Source: Gammaproteobacteria bacterium HGW-Gammaproteobacteria-13
Lineage (GTDB): Bacteria; Pseudomonadota; Gammaproteobacteria; Pseudomonadales; Pseudomonadaceae
Assembly: GCA_002840155.1 (NCBI GenBank)
Contig: PGZH01000003.1
Coordinates: forward strand, 186,001-250,000
DNA: 64,000 nucleotides
Direction: 5' to 3'
In this document: positions 54,259-64,000 of the stretch, in pieces
How the letters are laid out: each line of letters opens with the position of its first letter
Position numbering within the stretch: position 1 is the first letter of the stretch
Program-made: the position numbers and the translations under genes
Notes under the pieces: model-generated
Databases searched by the model: none
The model's input: the letters and a program-made list of their open reading frames with translations, nothing else
Told to the model about the DNA's origin: nothing

Positions 54259-57102
54259 ATGGCGCAGTATGAACCGGGGCAACGCTGGATCAGTGACAGC
54301 GAAGCGGAGCTGGGTTTGGGAACCGTTCTGATGCAGGACGGCCGCATGCTCACTGTGCTCTACCCGGCCACCGGCGAAACTCGCCAGTACGCCCTGCGCA
54401 ATGCGCCATTGACCCGCGTGCGCTTCTCGCCGGGCGATGAAATCACCCACTTCGAGGGCTGGAAGCTGACCGTGCAGGAAGTCGACGACGTCGACGGCCT
54501 GCTGGTCTATCACGGCCTCAATGCGCAGCATGAAAGCGTCACCCTGCCGGAAACCCAGCTGTCGAACTTTATCCAGTTCCGCCTAGCCAGTGATCGCCTG
54601 TTTGCCGGGCAGATCGACCCGCTGCCCTGGTTCGCCCTGCGCTACCACACCCTGGATTACACCAGCCGCCAGTTGCAGTCCAGCCTCTGGGGCCTGGGCG
54701 GCGTGCGTGCGCAGCCGATTGCGCACCAATTGCATATCGCTCGCGAAGTCGCCGACCGCATCGCCCCACGCGTATTGCTGGCCGACGAAGTGGGCCTGGG
54801 CAAGACCATCGAAGCCGGTTTGGTGATTCACCGTCAGCTGCTTTCCGGACGCGCTAACCGTGTGCTGATCCTCGTACCGGAAAACCTCCAGCACCAGTGG
54901 CTGGTGGAGATGCGCCGGCGCTTCAATCTGGATGTCGCGCTGTTCGATGAAGAACGCTTTATCGAAAGCGATGCCAGTAACCCGTTTGAAGACTGCCAGC
55001 TGGCGCTGGTCGCCCTAGAATGGCTGTGCGACGACGAAAAGGCCCAGGACGCACTGTTTGCTGCCGGCTGGGACCTGATGGTGGTCGATGAAGCGCACCA
55101 CTTGGTCTGGCATCCGGAACACGCCAGCCGGGAATATGCGCTGGTCGAACAGCTGGCCCAGGTCATCCCGGGCGTGCTGCTACTCACCGCGACCCCGGAA
55201 CAACTCGGCCAGGACAGCCACTTTGCCCGCCTGCGCCTGCTCGACCCGAACCGCTTCCATGATCTGGCCGCCTTCCGCGCCGAAAGCGAGCACTACAAGC
55301 CGATTGCCGAAGCCGTGCAGGAGCTGCTCGACCAGGGTCGCTTGTCCGCTGCTGCGCACAAGACCATTCACGATTTCCTCGGCGCCAGCGGTGAAGAGCT
55401 GCTAACTGCCGTCAATGCCGGTGACAGCGAAGCTTCGGCGCGCCTGGTGCGCGAACTGCTGGATCGCCACGGCACCGGCCGCCTGCTGTTCCGCAACACC
55501 CGCGCCGCCGTGCAGGGTTTTCCGGATCGTGAAGTGCACCCCTACCCGCTGGCCAGCCCTGACGAATACATGGAGCTGCCGATTGGCGAGCACGCTGACC
55601 TGTACCCGGAAGTCAGCTACCAGGCGCAGCCGGATGTCGATGAAGAACAGCGCTGGTGGAAATTCGATCCACGCGTCGAGTGGCTGATCGACACCCTGAA
55701 GATGCTCAAGAAGTTCAAGGTACTGGTGATCTGCGCCCACGCCGAAACCGCCATGGACCTCGAAGACGCCCTGCGCGTGCGCAAAGGCATCCCGGCCACC
55801 GTGTTCCATGAAGGCATGAGCATTCTGGAGCGCGACCGCGCAGCGGCCTATTTTGCCGACGAAGAGTTCGGTGCCCAAGTGCTGATCTGCTCGGAAATCG
55901 GCTCGGAAGGTCGCAACTTCCAATTCGCCCATCACCTGGTTCTGTTCGACCTGCCGGCTCACCCGGATTTGCTTGAGCAGCGCATCGGCCGCCTCGACCG
56001 CATCGGTCAGAAGCACCGTATCCAGCTGCACGTGCCGTACCTGGAAAACAGCCCGCAAGAACGCCTATTCCAGTGGTATCACCAGGCACTGAACGCCTTC
56101 CTCGCCACCTGCCCGACCGGTAACGCCCTGCAGCACCAGTTCGGCAGCCGTTTACTGCCGCTGCTGGAAAGCGGCGACGACGGTGAATGGCAAGCGCTGG
56201 TTGATGACGCCAAAGCTGAGCGCATTCGCCTGGAAGGTGAGTTGCACGCTGGCCGCGACCGCTTGCTGGAACTCAACTCCGGCGGTGCCGGTGAAGGCGA
56301 AGCGCTGGTTGAGGCGATTCTCGAGCAGGATGATCAGTTCGCCCTGCCAATCTATATGGAGCAGCTGTTCGACGCCTTTGGCATCGACAGCGAAGACCAT
56401 TCCGATAACGCCCTGATCCTGCGCCCCAGCGAAAAGATGCTGGATGCCAGCTTCCCGCTGGGTGACGACGAAGGCGTGACCATCACCTACGACCGCGACC
56501 TGGCCCTGGCCCGCGAGGACATGCAGTTCCTCACCTGGGAACACCCCATGGTGCAAGGCGGCATGGACCTGGTGCGCTCCGGCTCGATGGGCAACACCGG
56601 CGTCGCGTTGATCAAGAACAAGGCGCTGAAACCCGGCACCGTGCTGCTGGAACTGCTGTATGTCAGCGAAGTGGTCGCCCCGCGCGCGCTGCAACTGGGC
56701 CGCTACCTGCCGCCTATCGCCCTGCGCTGCCTGCTCGATGCCAACGGCAACGACCTGGCCGCCAAGGTCTCGTTCGAGAAGCTCAACGAGCAGCTGGAAA
56801 CCGTGCCGCGCGCCAGCGCCAACAAGTTTGTTCAGGCCCAGCGCGACAGCCTCAACCCGCTGATCAACGCCGGCGAAGGCAAGGTGGCGCCACGCCATAG
56901 CGAGCGTGTCGACGAAGCCAAGCGCCGCCTGGCCGCCGAAACCGACGAGGAATTGGCGCGCCTGATCGCCCTGCAAGCGGTCAACCCAAGCGTGCGCGAC
57001 AGCGAACTCAACGCCCTGCGCCAACTGCGCGAGCAAGGCCTGGCCATGCTCGATAAAGCGGCGTTGCGACTAGAAGCCATTCGCGTGCTGGTCGCCGGCT
57101 AA
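54259..57102 (+). CDS. rapA: RNA polymerase-associated ATPase RapA (HepA)
   Basis: Swi2/Snf2 ATPase that recycles RNA polymerase after transcription. 947 aa from ATG 54259 (GGGAG seven bases upstream). N-terminal Tudor-like domains (about 1-110: [17 protein letters not shown]), helicase motif [17 protein letters not shown] (about 173-188), motif [12 protein letters not shown], motif III LLLTATP, motif [45 protein letters not shown] and a long RapA C-terminal domain. A GTAGCCCGGAT repeat follows it. Confidence 0.96.
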   Translation: MAQYEPGQRWISDSEAELGLGTVLMQDGRMLTVLYPATGETRQYALRNAPLTRVRFSPGDEITHFEGWKLTVQEVDDVDGLLVYHGLNAQHESVTLPETQLSNFIQFRLASDRLFAGQIDPLPWFALRYHTLDYTSRQLQSSLWGLGGVRAQPIAHQLHIAREVADRIAPRVLLADEVGLGKTIEAGLVIHRQLLSGRANRVLILVPENLQHQWLVEMRRRFNLDVALFDEERFIESDASNPFEDCQLALVALEWLCDDEKAQDALFAAGWDLMVVDEAHHLVWHPEHASREYALVEQLAQVIPGVLLLTATPEQLGQDSHFARLRLLDPNRFHDLAAFRAESEHYKPIAEAVQELLDQGRLSAAAHKTIHDFLGASGEELLTAVNAGDSEASARLVRELLDRHGTGRLLFRNTRAAVQGFPDREVHPYPLASPDEYMELPIGEHADLYPEVSYQAQPDVDEEQRWWKFDPRVEWLIDTLKMLKKFKVLVICAHAETAMDLEDALRVRKGIPATVFHEGMSILERDRAAAYFADEEFGAQVLICSEIGSEGRNFQFAHHLVLFDLPAHPDLLEQRIGRLDRIGQKHRIQLHVPYLENSPQERLFQWYHQALNAFLATCPTGNALQHQFGSRLLPLLESGDDGEWQALVDDAKAERIRLEGELHAGRDRLLELNSGGAGEGEALVEAILEQDDQFALPIYMEQLFDAFGIDSEDHSDNALILRPSEKMLDASFPLGDDEGVTITYDRDLALAREDMQFLTWEHPMVQGGMDLVRSGSMGNTGVALIKNKALKPGTVLLELLYVSEVVAPRALQLGRYLPPIALRCLLDANGNDLAAKVSFEKLNEQLETVPRASANKFVQAQRDSLNPLINAGEGKVAPRHSERVDEAKRRLAAETDEELARLIALQAVNPSVRDSELNALRQLREQGLAMLDKAALRLEAIRVLVAG

Positions 57103-57122
57103 GCGTTGCAAATGAGATAAGC

Positions 57123-57185
57123 AGTAGCCCGGATGAAATCCGGGAATGCTTGACGCGTTATCTCCCGGATTGCATCCGGGCTACT
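57123..57185. repeat. GTAGCCCGGAT-type inverted repeat after rapA
   Basis: Arms 57123-57144 and 57162-57185: AGTAGCCCGGATGAAATCCGGG and its inverted partner with GCAT/GAAA variation. Each arm is itself nearly palindromic (CCCGGAT/ATCCGGG). This is a common pseudomonad intergenic repeat, here probably ending rapA transcription. Confidence 0.7.
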
Positions 57186-57262
57186 GGAGCAAAGTTGCCA
57201 TCCTCGGGGGCTGCTAGAGTCAGAAGCATCACTTCTGTCACTCCAGCCCACAGGAGCTCACA

Positions 57263-59110
57263 GTGCCTGCACGCGCCGCCTCGCGCCGGTTTCGCCACAG
57301 CCTCGGCGGGCTCTGCCTGCTGGCGCTGCTTCTGCTTCCCCTGCTGCATCTGTGGCCCGCGCTCAACGGGTTGAACAACGCCCACCTCGACTGGCTGATC
57401 CGCCAACGCGCCGCCGAACAGACGCCCGACCCGCGCCTGCTGCTGATTGATATCGACGACCTGAGCCTGCAAGTGCTGGCCGGTGAAGCCGGTAAGTGGC
57501 CATGGCCGCGCTCGCTGCACGGCGAACTGCTGGAGTACCTGCTCAGCCAACAGCCCAAGGCTGTGGCCTTCGACATCCTGTTCAGCGAGCCCGACCAGTT
57601 CAACCCGGATGCCGACAGCTACTTTGCCGAAGTGCTGCAACGCAGCACCAACACCTACCTCGCCGCCCTGGTGCAGCAAGCCGACGAAGGCAGCCAGCCG
57701 CCGCTGCTGCGCGACTATCCCGCCTCCACTTGGCAAGCCCCCGGGCAACGCGGCGCGGACGATCAACGCGGCCTTCTGCTGCTACCCAACGCCTTCCCCA
57801 GTGAACTGTGGCGCCTGGGCGGCATCAACTTTCGCCCGGATGCCGACGGCATCGGTCGGCGCTATGAGCTGTACCGCAGCTTTGCCGACTGGCGCCTGCC
57901 CAGCATGCCTGCGCGTATCGTGCATGACCTGACCGGCAGCTTGCCGCAGCAACAGAACCTGCTGCTGGACTGGCCCGGCACCAGCCGCCTGCCCTACCCA
58001 CGCCTGCCTTATGCCGCGGTGCTGGCAGCGGCGCGCAACCAGGGCGAGCCGCTGGCAGCCGAACTGTTCAAGGACCGCATCATCGTGATCGGTACAACAG
58101 CCGCCGGCCTGCACGACCTGCGTCCCACCCCGCTGGACACCCTTTATCCGGCGCCATTTATCCTGATGACGGCCATCGACAACCTGCTCAACAACAGCCA
58201 ATTGCGTGAGGCGGATAGCTGGCTGGAATTGCTCGGCCCGCTGCTGCTATTGCTCGGCCTGAGCCTTCTGCTGTTGCGCGAACAGCTGCCGGCGGCCTTT
58301 GCCCTGTGCCTGTTCGGCAGCCTGGCGCTGTTTGCCGGCAGCTACGGGCTGGCGTTGCGCGGCACACTGCTTGGCGTGCTGCCGGGGCTGATCTGCCTGT
58401 GGCTGCTGCTGGCCGCCGCTCTGGCACTGTTCTACCTGCGCCGGCGCCAGCAATTGCAGGACACCATTCGCCTGTTCAGCCGTTTTATGGACCCCGTGGT
58501 GGTCAACCAACTGGTGTCGCGCGACGACCCGGAAGCCCTGCTGGCGAGCAAGGAGTGCCAGCTGACTGTGCTGTTTTCCGATATCCGCAGCTTTACCACC
58601 CTCTCCGAGCAGCACACGCCAAGCGAAATCGTGCACCTGCTCGAAGGCTATTTCAGCAGCCAGGTCGAGGTGCTGTTCAAGCACCAGGCGACCCTCGACA
58701 AGTTTATCGGCGACGCCATCATGGCCTTCTGGGGCGCGCCGCTGGACAACCCGCAACAAGCCGACCAAGCCATTCTGGCGGCCATGGAAATGCTCGATAA
58801 CCTCGACGCCTTTCGCCGCGACTACAACTGCCCGGATTTCGACATCGGTATAGGCCTGCACACGGGACCAGCGGTCGTCGGCCTGGTCGGCGCAAAGCAG
58901 CGCTATGACTACACTGCAATAGGCGACACGGTGAACCTGGCCAGCCGCATCGAAGGGCTGACCAAGGGCCGTGCCCATCTGCTGATTTCAGCCGCCACCC
59001 GTGAGGCCTGCACGCTCGATCTGGACTTCGTGCCCCAGGGCGAACACCAGGTAAAAGGTCGCGCCGAAGCCGTAATGCTCTACGAACCGCGAAGGAGACA
59101 TGATGAATAA
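57263..59110 (+). CDS. CHASE2-domain class III adenylate cyclase
   Basis: 615 aa, GTG start with AGGAG seven bases upstream. N-terminal membrane segment (about 12-32), periplasmic CHASE2 sensor (about 40-310), three membrane segments (about 322-338, 343-365, 368-391) and a C-terminal cyclase domain (about 430-605). Cyclase residues: metal Asp D440 in LFSDIRSFT and D484 in DKFIGDAIMAFWG, transition-state region YTAIGDTVNLASRIEG. Adenylate rather than guanylate cyclase is assumed from the family. The following SH3 gene overlaps its end by 11 bases. Confidence 0.9.
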   Translation: MPARAASRRFRHSLGGLCLLALLLLPLLHLWPALNGLNNAHLDWLIRQRAAEQTPDPRLLLIDIDDLSLQVLAGEAGKWPWPRSLHGELLEYLLSQQPKAVAFDILFSEPDQFNPDADSYFAEVLQRSTNTYLAALVQQADEGSQPPLLRDYPASTWQAPGQRGADDQRGLLLLPNAFPSELWRLGGINFRPDADGIGRRYELYRSFADWRLPSMPARIVHDLTGSLPQQQNLLLDWPGTSRLPYPRLPYAAVLAAARNQGEPLAAELFKDRIIVIGTTAAGLHDLRPTPLDTLYPAPFILMTAIDNLLNNSQLREADSWLELLGPLLLLLGLSLLLLREQLPAAFALCLFGSLALFAGSYGLALRGTLLGVLPGLICLWLLLAAALALFYLRRRQQLQDTIRLFSRFMDPVVVNQLVSRDDPEALLASKECQLTVLFSDIRSFTTLSEQHTPSEIVHLLEGYFSSQVEVLFKHQATLDKFIGDAIMAFWGAPLDNPQQADQAILAAMEMLDNLDAFRRDYNCPDFDIGIGLHTGPAVVGLVGAKQRYDYTAIGDTVNLASRIEGLTKGRAHLLISAATREACTLDLDFVPQGEHQVKGRAEAVMLYEPRRRHDE

Positions 59111-59606
59111 AGGCCTCTGCAGTGCCCTTGCGGCGCTGATATTCAGCTTCTACGGCCTCTCGGCGCTGGCCGAAGTACGCCAGGCACAGACCCTGCAGGA
59201 CAGCGCCCTACGCGCCGAGCCCAACGCCTCGGCCGCCAGTGTCGGCCAGGTCGGCAAACAGGCGCAGGTATTGGTACTGGAACGCCAGGGCGGCTGGTAT
59301 CAGGTGGAGACTTCAAGCGGCCAGCGCGGCTGGCTACCACTGCTCAGCCTGCGCTTTGCCAAGGATGCACAAGCCAGCCGCAGCAATGACCTGGGCAGCC
59401 TGCTCAAGCTCGGCAACCAGGCCTCCCCCGCCAGCGGCGTGGCCACCGGGATTCGCGGCATCAGTGATGAAGAATTGCGCAGCGGCAGTGCCAACACCTC
59501 GGCCAGCGTACAGAGCCTGGATGCCTTCGCCGCCAGCCCGAGCGAGGCGCGCAGCTTCGCCCAGCAAGGCGGCCTGCGCAGCCAGAACCTGCCCTATGCC
59601 CGCTAA
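59100..59606 (+). CDS. Exported SH3-domain protein
   Basis: 168 aa. Signal peptide ending FYGLSALA before EVRQAQ. SH3_3-type domain (about 28-85: LRAEPNASAASVGQVGKQAQVLVLERQGGWYQVETSSGQRGWLPLLSLRF), then a Ser/Ala-rich linker with ISDEELRSG. Probably periplasmic, perhaps peptidoglycan-associated. AAGGAG before two ATG codons (59100 and 59103). Coupled to the cyclase gene and followed 20 bases later by the M48 peptidase. Confidence 0.85.
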   Translation: MMNKGLCSALAALIFSFYGLSALAEVRQAQTLQDSALRAEPNASAASVGQVGKQAQVLVLERQGGWYQVETSSGQRGWLPLLSLRFAKDAQASRSNDLGSLLKLGNQASPASGVATGIRGISDEELRSGSANTSASVQSLDAFAASPSEARSFAQQGGLRSQNLPYAR

Positions 59607-59626
59607 CACGCCGAAAGGAGAGCGAC

Positions 59627-60514
59627 ATGCAAACAGCCACATTACTCAAGTGCGCCAGCCTGCTCGGCCTGATCGTCAGCCTGAGTGCCTGCCAGGGTCT
59701 GGAAGGCGTGCAGATCCAGGGCGTCGACCTGGGCAAGCTGTCCAGCGCCGGCCAGCACCTGACCAATATGGGCCAGAAAAGCGTCGATGAAGAGCGGGTG
59801 ATTGGGCAGAACACCGCCACCATCCTGCTAAGCAAGGCGGCGGTGCTGAACAACCCGCCGCTGCAGGCCTACGTCAACCGTGTCGGCCTGTGGGTCGCCC
59901 AACACAGCGAGCGCCCCGACCTGCCCTGGCGTTTCGTCGTGCTCGACAGCCCGCAAGTGGCCGCCTATGCGGCACCCGGCGGTTACGTGTTTATTACCAG
60001 CGGCATGCTGACGCGGATGAACAGCGAGGCCGAACTGGCCGGCGTGCTGGCCCATGAAGTGGCCCACGTGGTGCAGCAACATCACCTCAAGGCCATTCAG
60101 CAGCAGGCACAAACCGGTTTGCTGACTGACCTCGCTACCCTAGCGGTGCAAGCCGGCGCCGCCGACAAAGGTGGCAGCAAAGCCGGCGAACTGACCGACC
60201 GTTTTAGCCGCAGCGTCAGCGACCTCTACAGCCGCGGCCTGGACCGTGGTGATGAATACGAAGCCGATGCCATGGGCGCGGTAATCGCCACCCGCGCCGG
60301 CTATGACGCCTACGGCCTGGCCGGTGTGCTGCAGACCCTCGGCACCACCCGGCAGAACGACGCGGCGCTAAGCAGCTTTCTCAAGGTGCACCCGGGCATT
60401 GATGACCGCCTGCAACGCCTGCAGCCGGTCTATCTGTATATCGAGAAGACCGCCAGCGGCCCGACCCAGAGCCTGGATGCCCGCTATCAGCAGGCGCTTA
60501 GAAGCAAGCGGTAG
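59627..60514 (+). CDS. M48-family metallopeptidase lipoprotein
   Basis: 295 aa zinc peptidase with a lipoprotein signal (lipobox LSAC, Cys22). Active-site HEVAH (H143, E144, H147) and the third ligand region DRGDEYEADAMG. YVFITSGMLTRMNSEAELAGVLAHEVAHVVQQHHL is typical of the LoiP/YcaL-type M48B group, which act in outer-membrane quality control. Last gene of the cyclase-SH3-peptidase run. Confidence 0.9.
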   Translation: MQTATLLKCASLLGLIVSLSACQGLEGVQIQGVDLGKLSSAGQHLTNMGQKSVDEERVIGQNTATILLSKAAVLNNPPLQAYVNRVGLWVAQHSERPDLPWRFVVLDSPQVAAYAAPGGYVFITSGMLTRMNSEAELAGVLAHEVAHVVQQHHLKAIQQQAQTGLLTDLATLAVQAGAADKGGSKAGELTDRFSRSVSDLYSRGLDRGDEYEADAMGAVIATRAGYDAYGLAGVLQTLGTTRQNDAALSSFLKVHPGIDDRLQRLQPVYLYIEKTASGPTQSLDARYQQALRSKR

Positions 60515-60532
60515 AGGCAGACAGCCATTTCA

Positions 60533-60771
60533 GAACCTGTTTTGGATCTCGCGAGCTAAAGCGAGACAAGGCGCTACGTTAGTAACAGCCTTCGGCTGGT
60601 CAAGGCAGGCGAGGAAGCGGACTGGGCTCGCACGCGAGTTTACTGTTGTGAACGAGCATTACTCGTTTCACTCGCCCTTCGGGCCGCGCTAAAGCGCGTT
60701 AGCCACAAGTGGCTTGCCGAGCCTGTTTTTAACGCAGTATCGCCGACGCGCAGCAGATCCAAAGCAGGTTC
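60533..60771 (-). repeat. Stop-codon-adjacent inverted-repeat element, copy C (enlarged)
   Basis: 239 bp. Ends GAACCTGTTTTGGATCT and, inverted, GAACCTGCTTTGGATCT. Read on the minus strand it starts at the base right after the stop of the HD-GYP gene and matches copies A and B (CTGCTGCGCGTCGGC, GCGTTAAAAACAGGCTCGG, GCTGTTACTAACGTAGCGCC). About 70 extra bases with their own hairpins (TAAAGCGCGTTA-type) are inserted in the centre. Confidence 0.8.
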
Positions 60772-62730
60772 TCAATGCGAGTGGGGATGTTCAAGGTTGC
60801 ACGACGGCTCGTAATCACACACATGATGGCTAAACGGTGCAGTGGTGTGCGAGCCCGGCGCACCTGTCACCTGGAAGCAGCGGCTGGCGATAAACAACTG
60901 CACCAACTCGGCATCGAGCAAACCGCTCTGCGCCTCGCTCTTGAGAATATCCAGCGCCCGTTCCAGCGGCATTGCCGGTTTGTAGGGGCGATCCGCCGCA
61001 GTCAAAGCATCGTAGATATCGCAGATGGTCATGATCCGTGAGGCGCAGGGAATCGCATCGCCAATCAAGCCTTTGGGATAGCCGCTGCCATCAAGCTTTT
61101 CGTGATGCGCCCCGGCGATATGCGGCACGCCCTGTAGGTCCGGAGTCCAGGGGATCAGGCTGAGAAACTGCTGGGTGTGCACCACATGCCGCTCGATTTC
61201 TTCGCGCTCAGCCGTGGTCAGGCTGCCTTTGCGCACCGCCAGGGCGCTGAATTCACCCTCGCTGAGTAGGCTGACCAGGCAATTGCCAGGTGCCTTGACC
61301 AACTCGCCCTGCACTTCCTGCAGGTGCTGAAAATCGCCCTCACTGAGCATGCTCGGCTCGTTGGCCTGAACGATATTGTTCAGGTAGCGCTCAAGGCGTT
61401 CGCATTCATAGGCCAGCTCGGCATCCAGCTGCAGGCGCCGCTCATCACTCAAGCCGCCTTGATGCCGATAGGCATGCAGCATCTTGCGCAGAGTCTGGTT
61501 GCGCAGGTTTTCCTGGGCCAGGGCGACGCGATATCGCAGGTTTTCCAGCACTTGTTCGGGAAGCTTCTTGGCCTTGACCAGCACATGCTCGCGCACCCCG
61601 ACCTTGCCGAAATCATGCAGCAAGGCGGCGTAGCGCAGCTCGCGCAGGCCATCGCTGCTCAGCGCCTGCTCACGCAAGCGGGCCTCCGGCGCATGGGGCA
61701 ACTGATTGGCCAGGGTCAGGCACAGCTCGGCGACCCGGAAGGAGTGGCCGCTAGTAGTCGGGTCGCGCTGTTCGATGGCAAACACCGAAGCCTGTACGAA
61801 GCCGTCGAACAGCCGGCTGATGTCATCCAGCAACTGGCGATTCTCGATGGCCACTGCCGCCTGGCTGGCCAGTGCACGCAATGACACGGCGGTTTCTTCG
61901 TCGAAGGCAATCAGCTCAGGTTCCAGCTGCTCGCTGCCTTTACGCTGGCAGTTGATAAATTCCAGCACGCCGACCACTTCATGGCGATGGTTGCGCATGG
62001 GAATCGCCAGGATCGACATGGTGCGATAGCCCATCTGCAGGTCGAAGGAGCGGTTGAAGCGGTACGGCGCATCGGCGGCAATCGCGTACACGTCTTCGAT
62101 ATTCAGTTCGGTGCTGGTCAGCGCCACGTAGCCGGCAATCGAGGCCTTGCTCAGCGGCATGCGCTGGTCCTGAAAGCTGTTCTGGCTGAGCGTGCCGTTC
62201 TGCGTCAGCTTGAAGATCAGCTGCGCTGGCGCATCGGGGCGGCGGCTGACCAGAAACAGCGAGGCGGCGTCGCTGTTGGACAAACGCCGCCCTTCGATAA
62301 GGATTTTTTCCAGCAAACGGTCCAGATCACGCTCGGCCGACAACGCCAGACCTACGTCCACCAGTTTGCTCAGGTCATCATGCTTGCCCGCCAGGGCGGC
62401 GGCCAGTTGCTCGGTCTGATGGCGCAGGCTGTACTGTTCGCCGGCAAAACGCAGCAGCGCCGACAATTCCTCGGCACTGGCATGCGGCGGTAATGGCAGG
62501 ACACCCGGCTGATCCATACAGCCCACCAGAATCGCGCCACACTCCAGCCAATCGGCCAAGGGCCGCAGTGCCAGAAGGTGTTCGTCAAGCAGCACCAGCG
62601 CCAGCTCATCCGGCAGCTCGTCAGGCGCGTCAATCGCCTGCAAGCTCAGCGGACACTGGGCCAATACGTTGCACAGGGGGTGCGCGCCAAGCGCATTGCT
62701 GTGGCCCAGCACAAGGCGGGAAGTGCCCAT
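60772..62730 (-). CDS. GAF/HD-GYP domain protein, probable c-di-GMP phosphodiesterase
   Basis: 652 aa from ATG 62730 (GAGG nine bases upstream). An N-terminal unassigned region (about 1-110), a GAF domain (about 125-300: ALSAERDLDRLLEKILIEGRRL, YRTMSILAIPM) and an HD-GYP domain (about 318-600). Metal ligands H372/D373 in LLHDFGKVGV, and the HHEKLDGSGYP signature at about residue 542. A long helical insertion (about 390-500) splits the HD core. The intact HHEKLDGSGYP suggests an active c-di-GMP phosphodiesterase. The tail is His/Cys-rich (HHVCDYEPSCNLEHPHSH). Confidence 0.9.
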   Translation of the reverse strand: MGTSRLVLGHSNALGAHPLCNVLAQCPLSLQAIDAPDELPDELALVLLDEHLLALRPLADWLECGAILVGCMDQPGVLPLPPHASAEELSALLRFAGEQYSLRHQTEQLAAALAGKHDDLSKLVDVGLALSAERDLDRLLEKILIEGRRLSNSDAASLFLVSRRPDAPAQLIFKLTQNGTLSQNSFQDQRMPLSKASIAGYVALTSTELNIEDVYAIAADAPYRFNRSFDLQMGYRTMSILAIPMRNHRHEVVGVLEFINCQRKGSEQLEPELIAFDEETAVSLRALASQAAVAIENRQLLDDISRLFDGFVQASVFAIEQRDPTTSGHSFRVAELCLTLANQLPHAPEARLREQALSSDGLRELRYAALLHDFGKVGVREHVLVKAKKLPEQVLENLRYRVALAQENLRNQTLRKMLHAYRHQGGLSDERRLQLDAELAYECERLERYLNNIVQANEPSMLSEGDFQHLQEVQGELVKAPGNCLVSLLSEGEFSALAVRKGSLTTAEREEIERHVVHTQQFLSLIPWTPDLQGVPHIAGAHHEKLDGSGYPKGLIGDAIPCASRIMTICDIYDALTAADRPYKPAMPLERALDILKSEAQSGLLDAELVQLFIASRCFQVTGAPGSHTTAPFSHHVCDYEPSCNLEHPHSH

Positions 62731-62839
62731 GGTGGTTGTCCTCAGTCGCAGTTGCGTGACAGCAGTGCGACTGAGTATTGCACAGGATTTAGCCGCTGCC
62801 CGGCCGTCCGGCGCATGCCGGATAACCTGACGAAATGGC

Positions 62840-64000
62840 TTAGCTAGCGGGCTGCAGCTGCATGCCTTGCTGCATTTTCGCGGCATCGGCTACGAAACAG
62901 CGCGAGGCTTGCAGCAGCGCCAGCATAGTCAGTAGCAAGGCCACCGGAATCAGGTACATGGCGTTGTGCAGGCCAACGGCCTTGAAGGTCTCGTTCATTT
63001 CACTGGCCCCGGCCGCGAGCATCGCCGCATGGGAGTAGTGATCCGAGAGCATGCCCACCGCCAATGGGCCAAGGCCGCCGCCGAGCAGGTATAGGCCGGC
63101 GAAGAACAGCGCCATGGCGGTGGCACGCAGACGCGGTTCGATCACATCCTGAATCGCGGTATAGACGCAGGTGTAGAAGTTGTAGGCAAACAGCCAGCCA
63201 ATGCTGAACAGCGCCACAAACACGGCGATTTCAATCCGCCCGGCCAGCAGGGCGTAACCCGTGGCCATGGAAGCAATCAACATGCTCAGGGCGGCAAACA
63301 GCAGGCGCCCGGTCTGCCAACGCTGGTGGATCTTGTCCGCCAGCCAACCGCCCAGGGTCAGGCCGACCAAGCCGGTTAACCCAACAATGACCCCGGTGGC
63401 CATTGCGGCCTGCTCCAGCGGCATCAGGAAGTAGCGTTGCAGCATCGGCACCATAAACGAGTTACAGGCATAGGTGGCGAAGTTGAAGGCCAGACCGGCC
63501 ATCACCAGCCACCAGAAGGTGCGAATCGCCAGCACCTTGCGCAGCGGTTTTTCCACCGGTGTAGTGCGCGATTGCACCAGCTCGGCCGCACCGCGCTTGG
63601 GCTCTTTGATAAAGAACATAAACAGCGCGAGGATCAGCCCCGGCACCGCGGCAATAAAGAACGGTGCGCGCCAGCTGTCGAAGGCCTTGACCATTGCCCC
63701 AATAGTGAAAAACGCCAGCAGCAGGCCAATCGGCAGCCCGAGCATAAAGATGCCCATGGCCCGCGCACGCTTGTGTGCCGGGAACAGATCACCGATCAGC
63801 GAGTTGGCTGCCGGCGCGTAGCTGGCCTCACCAATGCCGACGCCCATGCGAATTAGCAAAAAGCTCCAGAAATTCCAGGCCAGGCCGTTGACCGCGGTCA
63901 GGCCGCTCCAGGCTGCCAGGCCCCAGCCCATGATCTTGCGCCGCGCGCCAGTATCGGCCATGCGCCCCAGCGGAATGCCGGCAATCGCATAGACGATGGT
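62840..64000 (-). CDS. MFS transporter, C-terminal part (N-terminus outside window)
   Basis: About 386 residues are visible; the frame is open at the window edge, so the first one or two helices are missing. The MFS motif A region GIPLGRMADTGARRK appears at the very start, followed by around ten membrane segments. LIRMGVGIGEASYAPAANSLIGDLFPAHKRARAMGIF matches the spinster-like subfamily. A cytoplasmic loop (EPKRGAAELVQSRTTPVEKPLRKV) splits the halves. Substrate unknown. Confidence 0.85.
   Translation of the reverse strand, partial: TIVYAIAGIPLGRMADTGARRKIMGWGLAAWSGLTAVNGLAWNFWSFLLIRMGVGIGEASYAPAANSLIGDLFPAHKRARAMGIFMLGLPIGLLLAFFTIGAMVKAFDSWRAPFFIAAVPGLILALFMFFIKEPKRGAAELVQSRTTPVEKPLRKVLAIRTFWWLVMAGLAFNFATYACNSFMVPMLQRYFLMPLEQAAMATGVIVGLTGLVGLTLGGWLADKIHQRWQTGRLLFAALSMLIASMATGYALLAGRIEIAVFVALFSIGWLFAYNFYTCVYTAIQDVIEPRLRATAMALFFAGLYLLGGGLGPLAVGMLSDHYSHAAMLAAGASEMNETFKAVGLHNAMYLIPVALLLTMLALLQASRCFVADAAKMQQGMQLQPAS

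Overview
The window is a chromosomal segment of a Pseudomonas species (Gammaproteobacteria). The evidence is the RpoN-dependent polar flagellar cluster with FleQ/FleSR, the gene order flgB-to-flgL, fliC, flaG, fliD, fliS, fliT, fleQ, fleSR, a LapD-type c-di-GMP receptor, the bfd-bfr-grxD-argF block, glpK/glpR/glpD, the hypothetical-alkB next to rapA, and a tiny CcoM-type cbb3 oxidase subunit under ANR boxes. The CcoM sequence and the dispersed repeats suggest the stutzeri/mendocina/alcaligenes side of the genus, but this is a guess.

Layout. 1-1.1 kb: 3' part of lapD. 1.2-10.4 kb (minus strand): fleR, fleS, fleQ, fliT, two tandem fliS genes, fliD, flaG and flagellin fliC. 10.7-26.4 kb: a glycan-modification island lying between fliC and flgL, where P. 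aeruginosa carries its flagellin glycosylation genes. 26.5-38.1 kb (minus): flgL, K, J, I, H, G, F, E, D, C, B with RpoN-type promoters before flgB and flgF. 38.4-42.2 kb: bfd, bfr, grxD and a molybdopterin oxidoreductase. 42.4-47.9 kb: argF with an ABC ATPase, a PhzF-like protein, a porin and a solute-binding protein. 47.9-52.6 kb: glycerol catabolism genes plus ybaK. 52.7-57.1 kb: ccoM, a small charged protein, alkB, a conserved hypothetical and rapA. 57.2-64 kb: CHASE2 adenylate cyclase, SH3 protein, M48 lipoprotein peptidase, GAF/HD-GYP protein and a truncated MFS transporter.

The most interesting part is the island. Besides a 1,860-residue multi-module glycosyltransferase and a three-gene set for a dTDP-3-acetamido-3,6-dideoxyhexose, it carries a set that matches, gene for gene, the cytidine diphosphoramidate pathway of Campylobacter jejuni capsule (glutamine kinase, cytidylyltransferase, gamma-glutamyl-CDP-amidate hydrolase and APS-kinase-like CDP-amidate kinase; Cj1418, Cj1416, Cj1417, Cj1415). 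With them are a methyltransferase, a formyltransferase-like protein, an unrecognised protein and a TagF-like (CDP-glycerol glycerophosphotransferase family) protein. TagF enzymes attack the beta-phosphate of a CDP donor, so that protein is a chemically sensible phosphoramidate transferase. I infer that this strain decorates its flagellin glycan, or another surface glycan, with a phosphoramidate group. I know of no description of this in Pseudomonas flagella.

Other notable points: four related inverted-repeat elements that sit directly at or just after stop codons in the same relative orientation; a ccoM gene preceded by two ANR boxes; tandem fliS paralogues; glpK without an adjacent glpF; and fleSR ending next to lapD rather than fliE.
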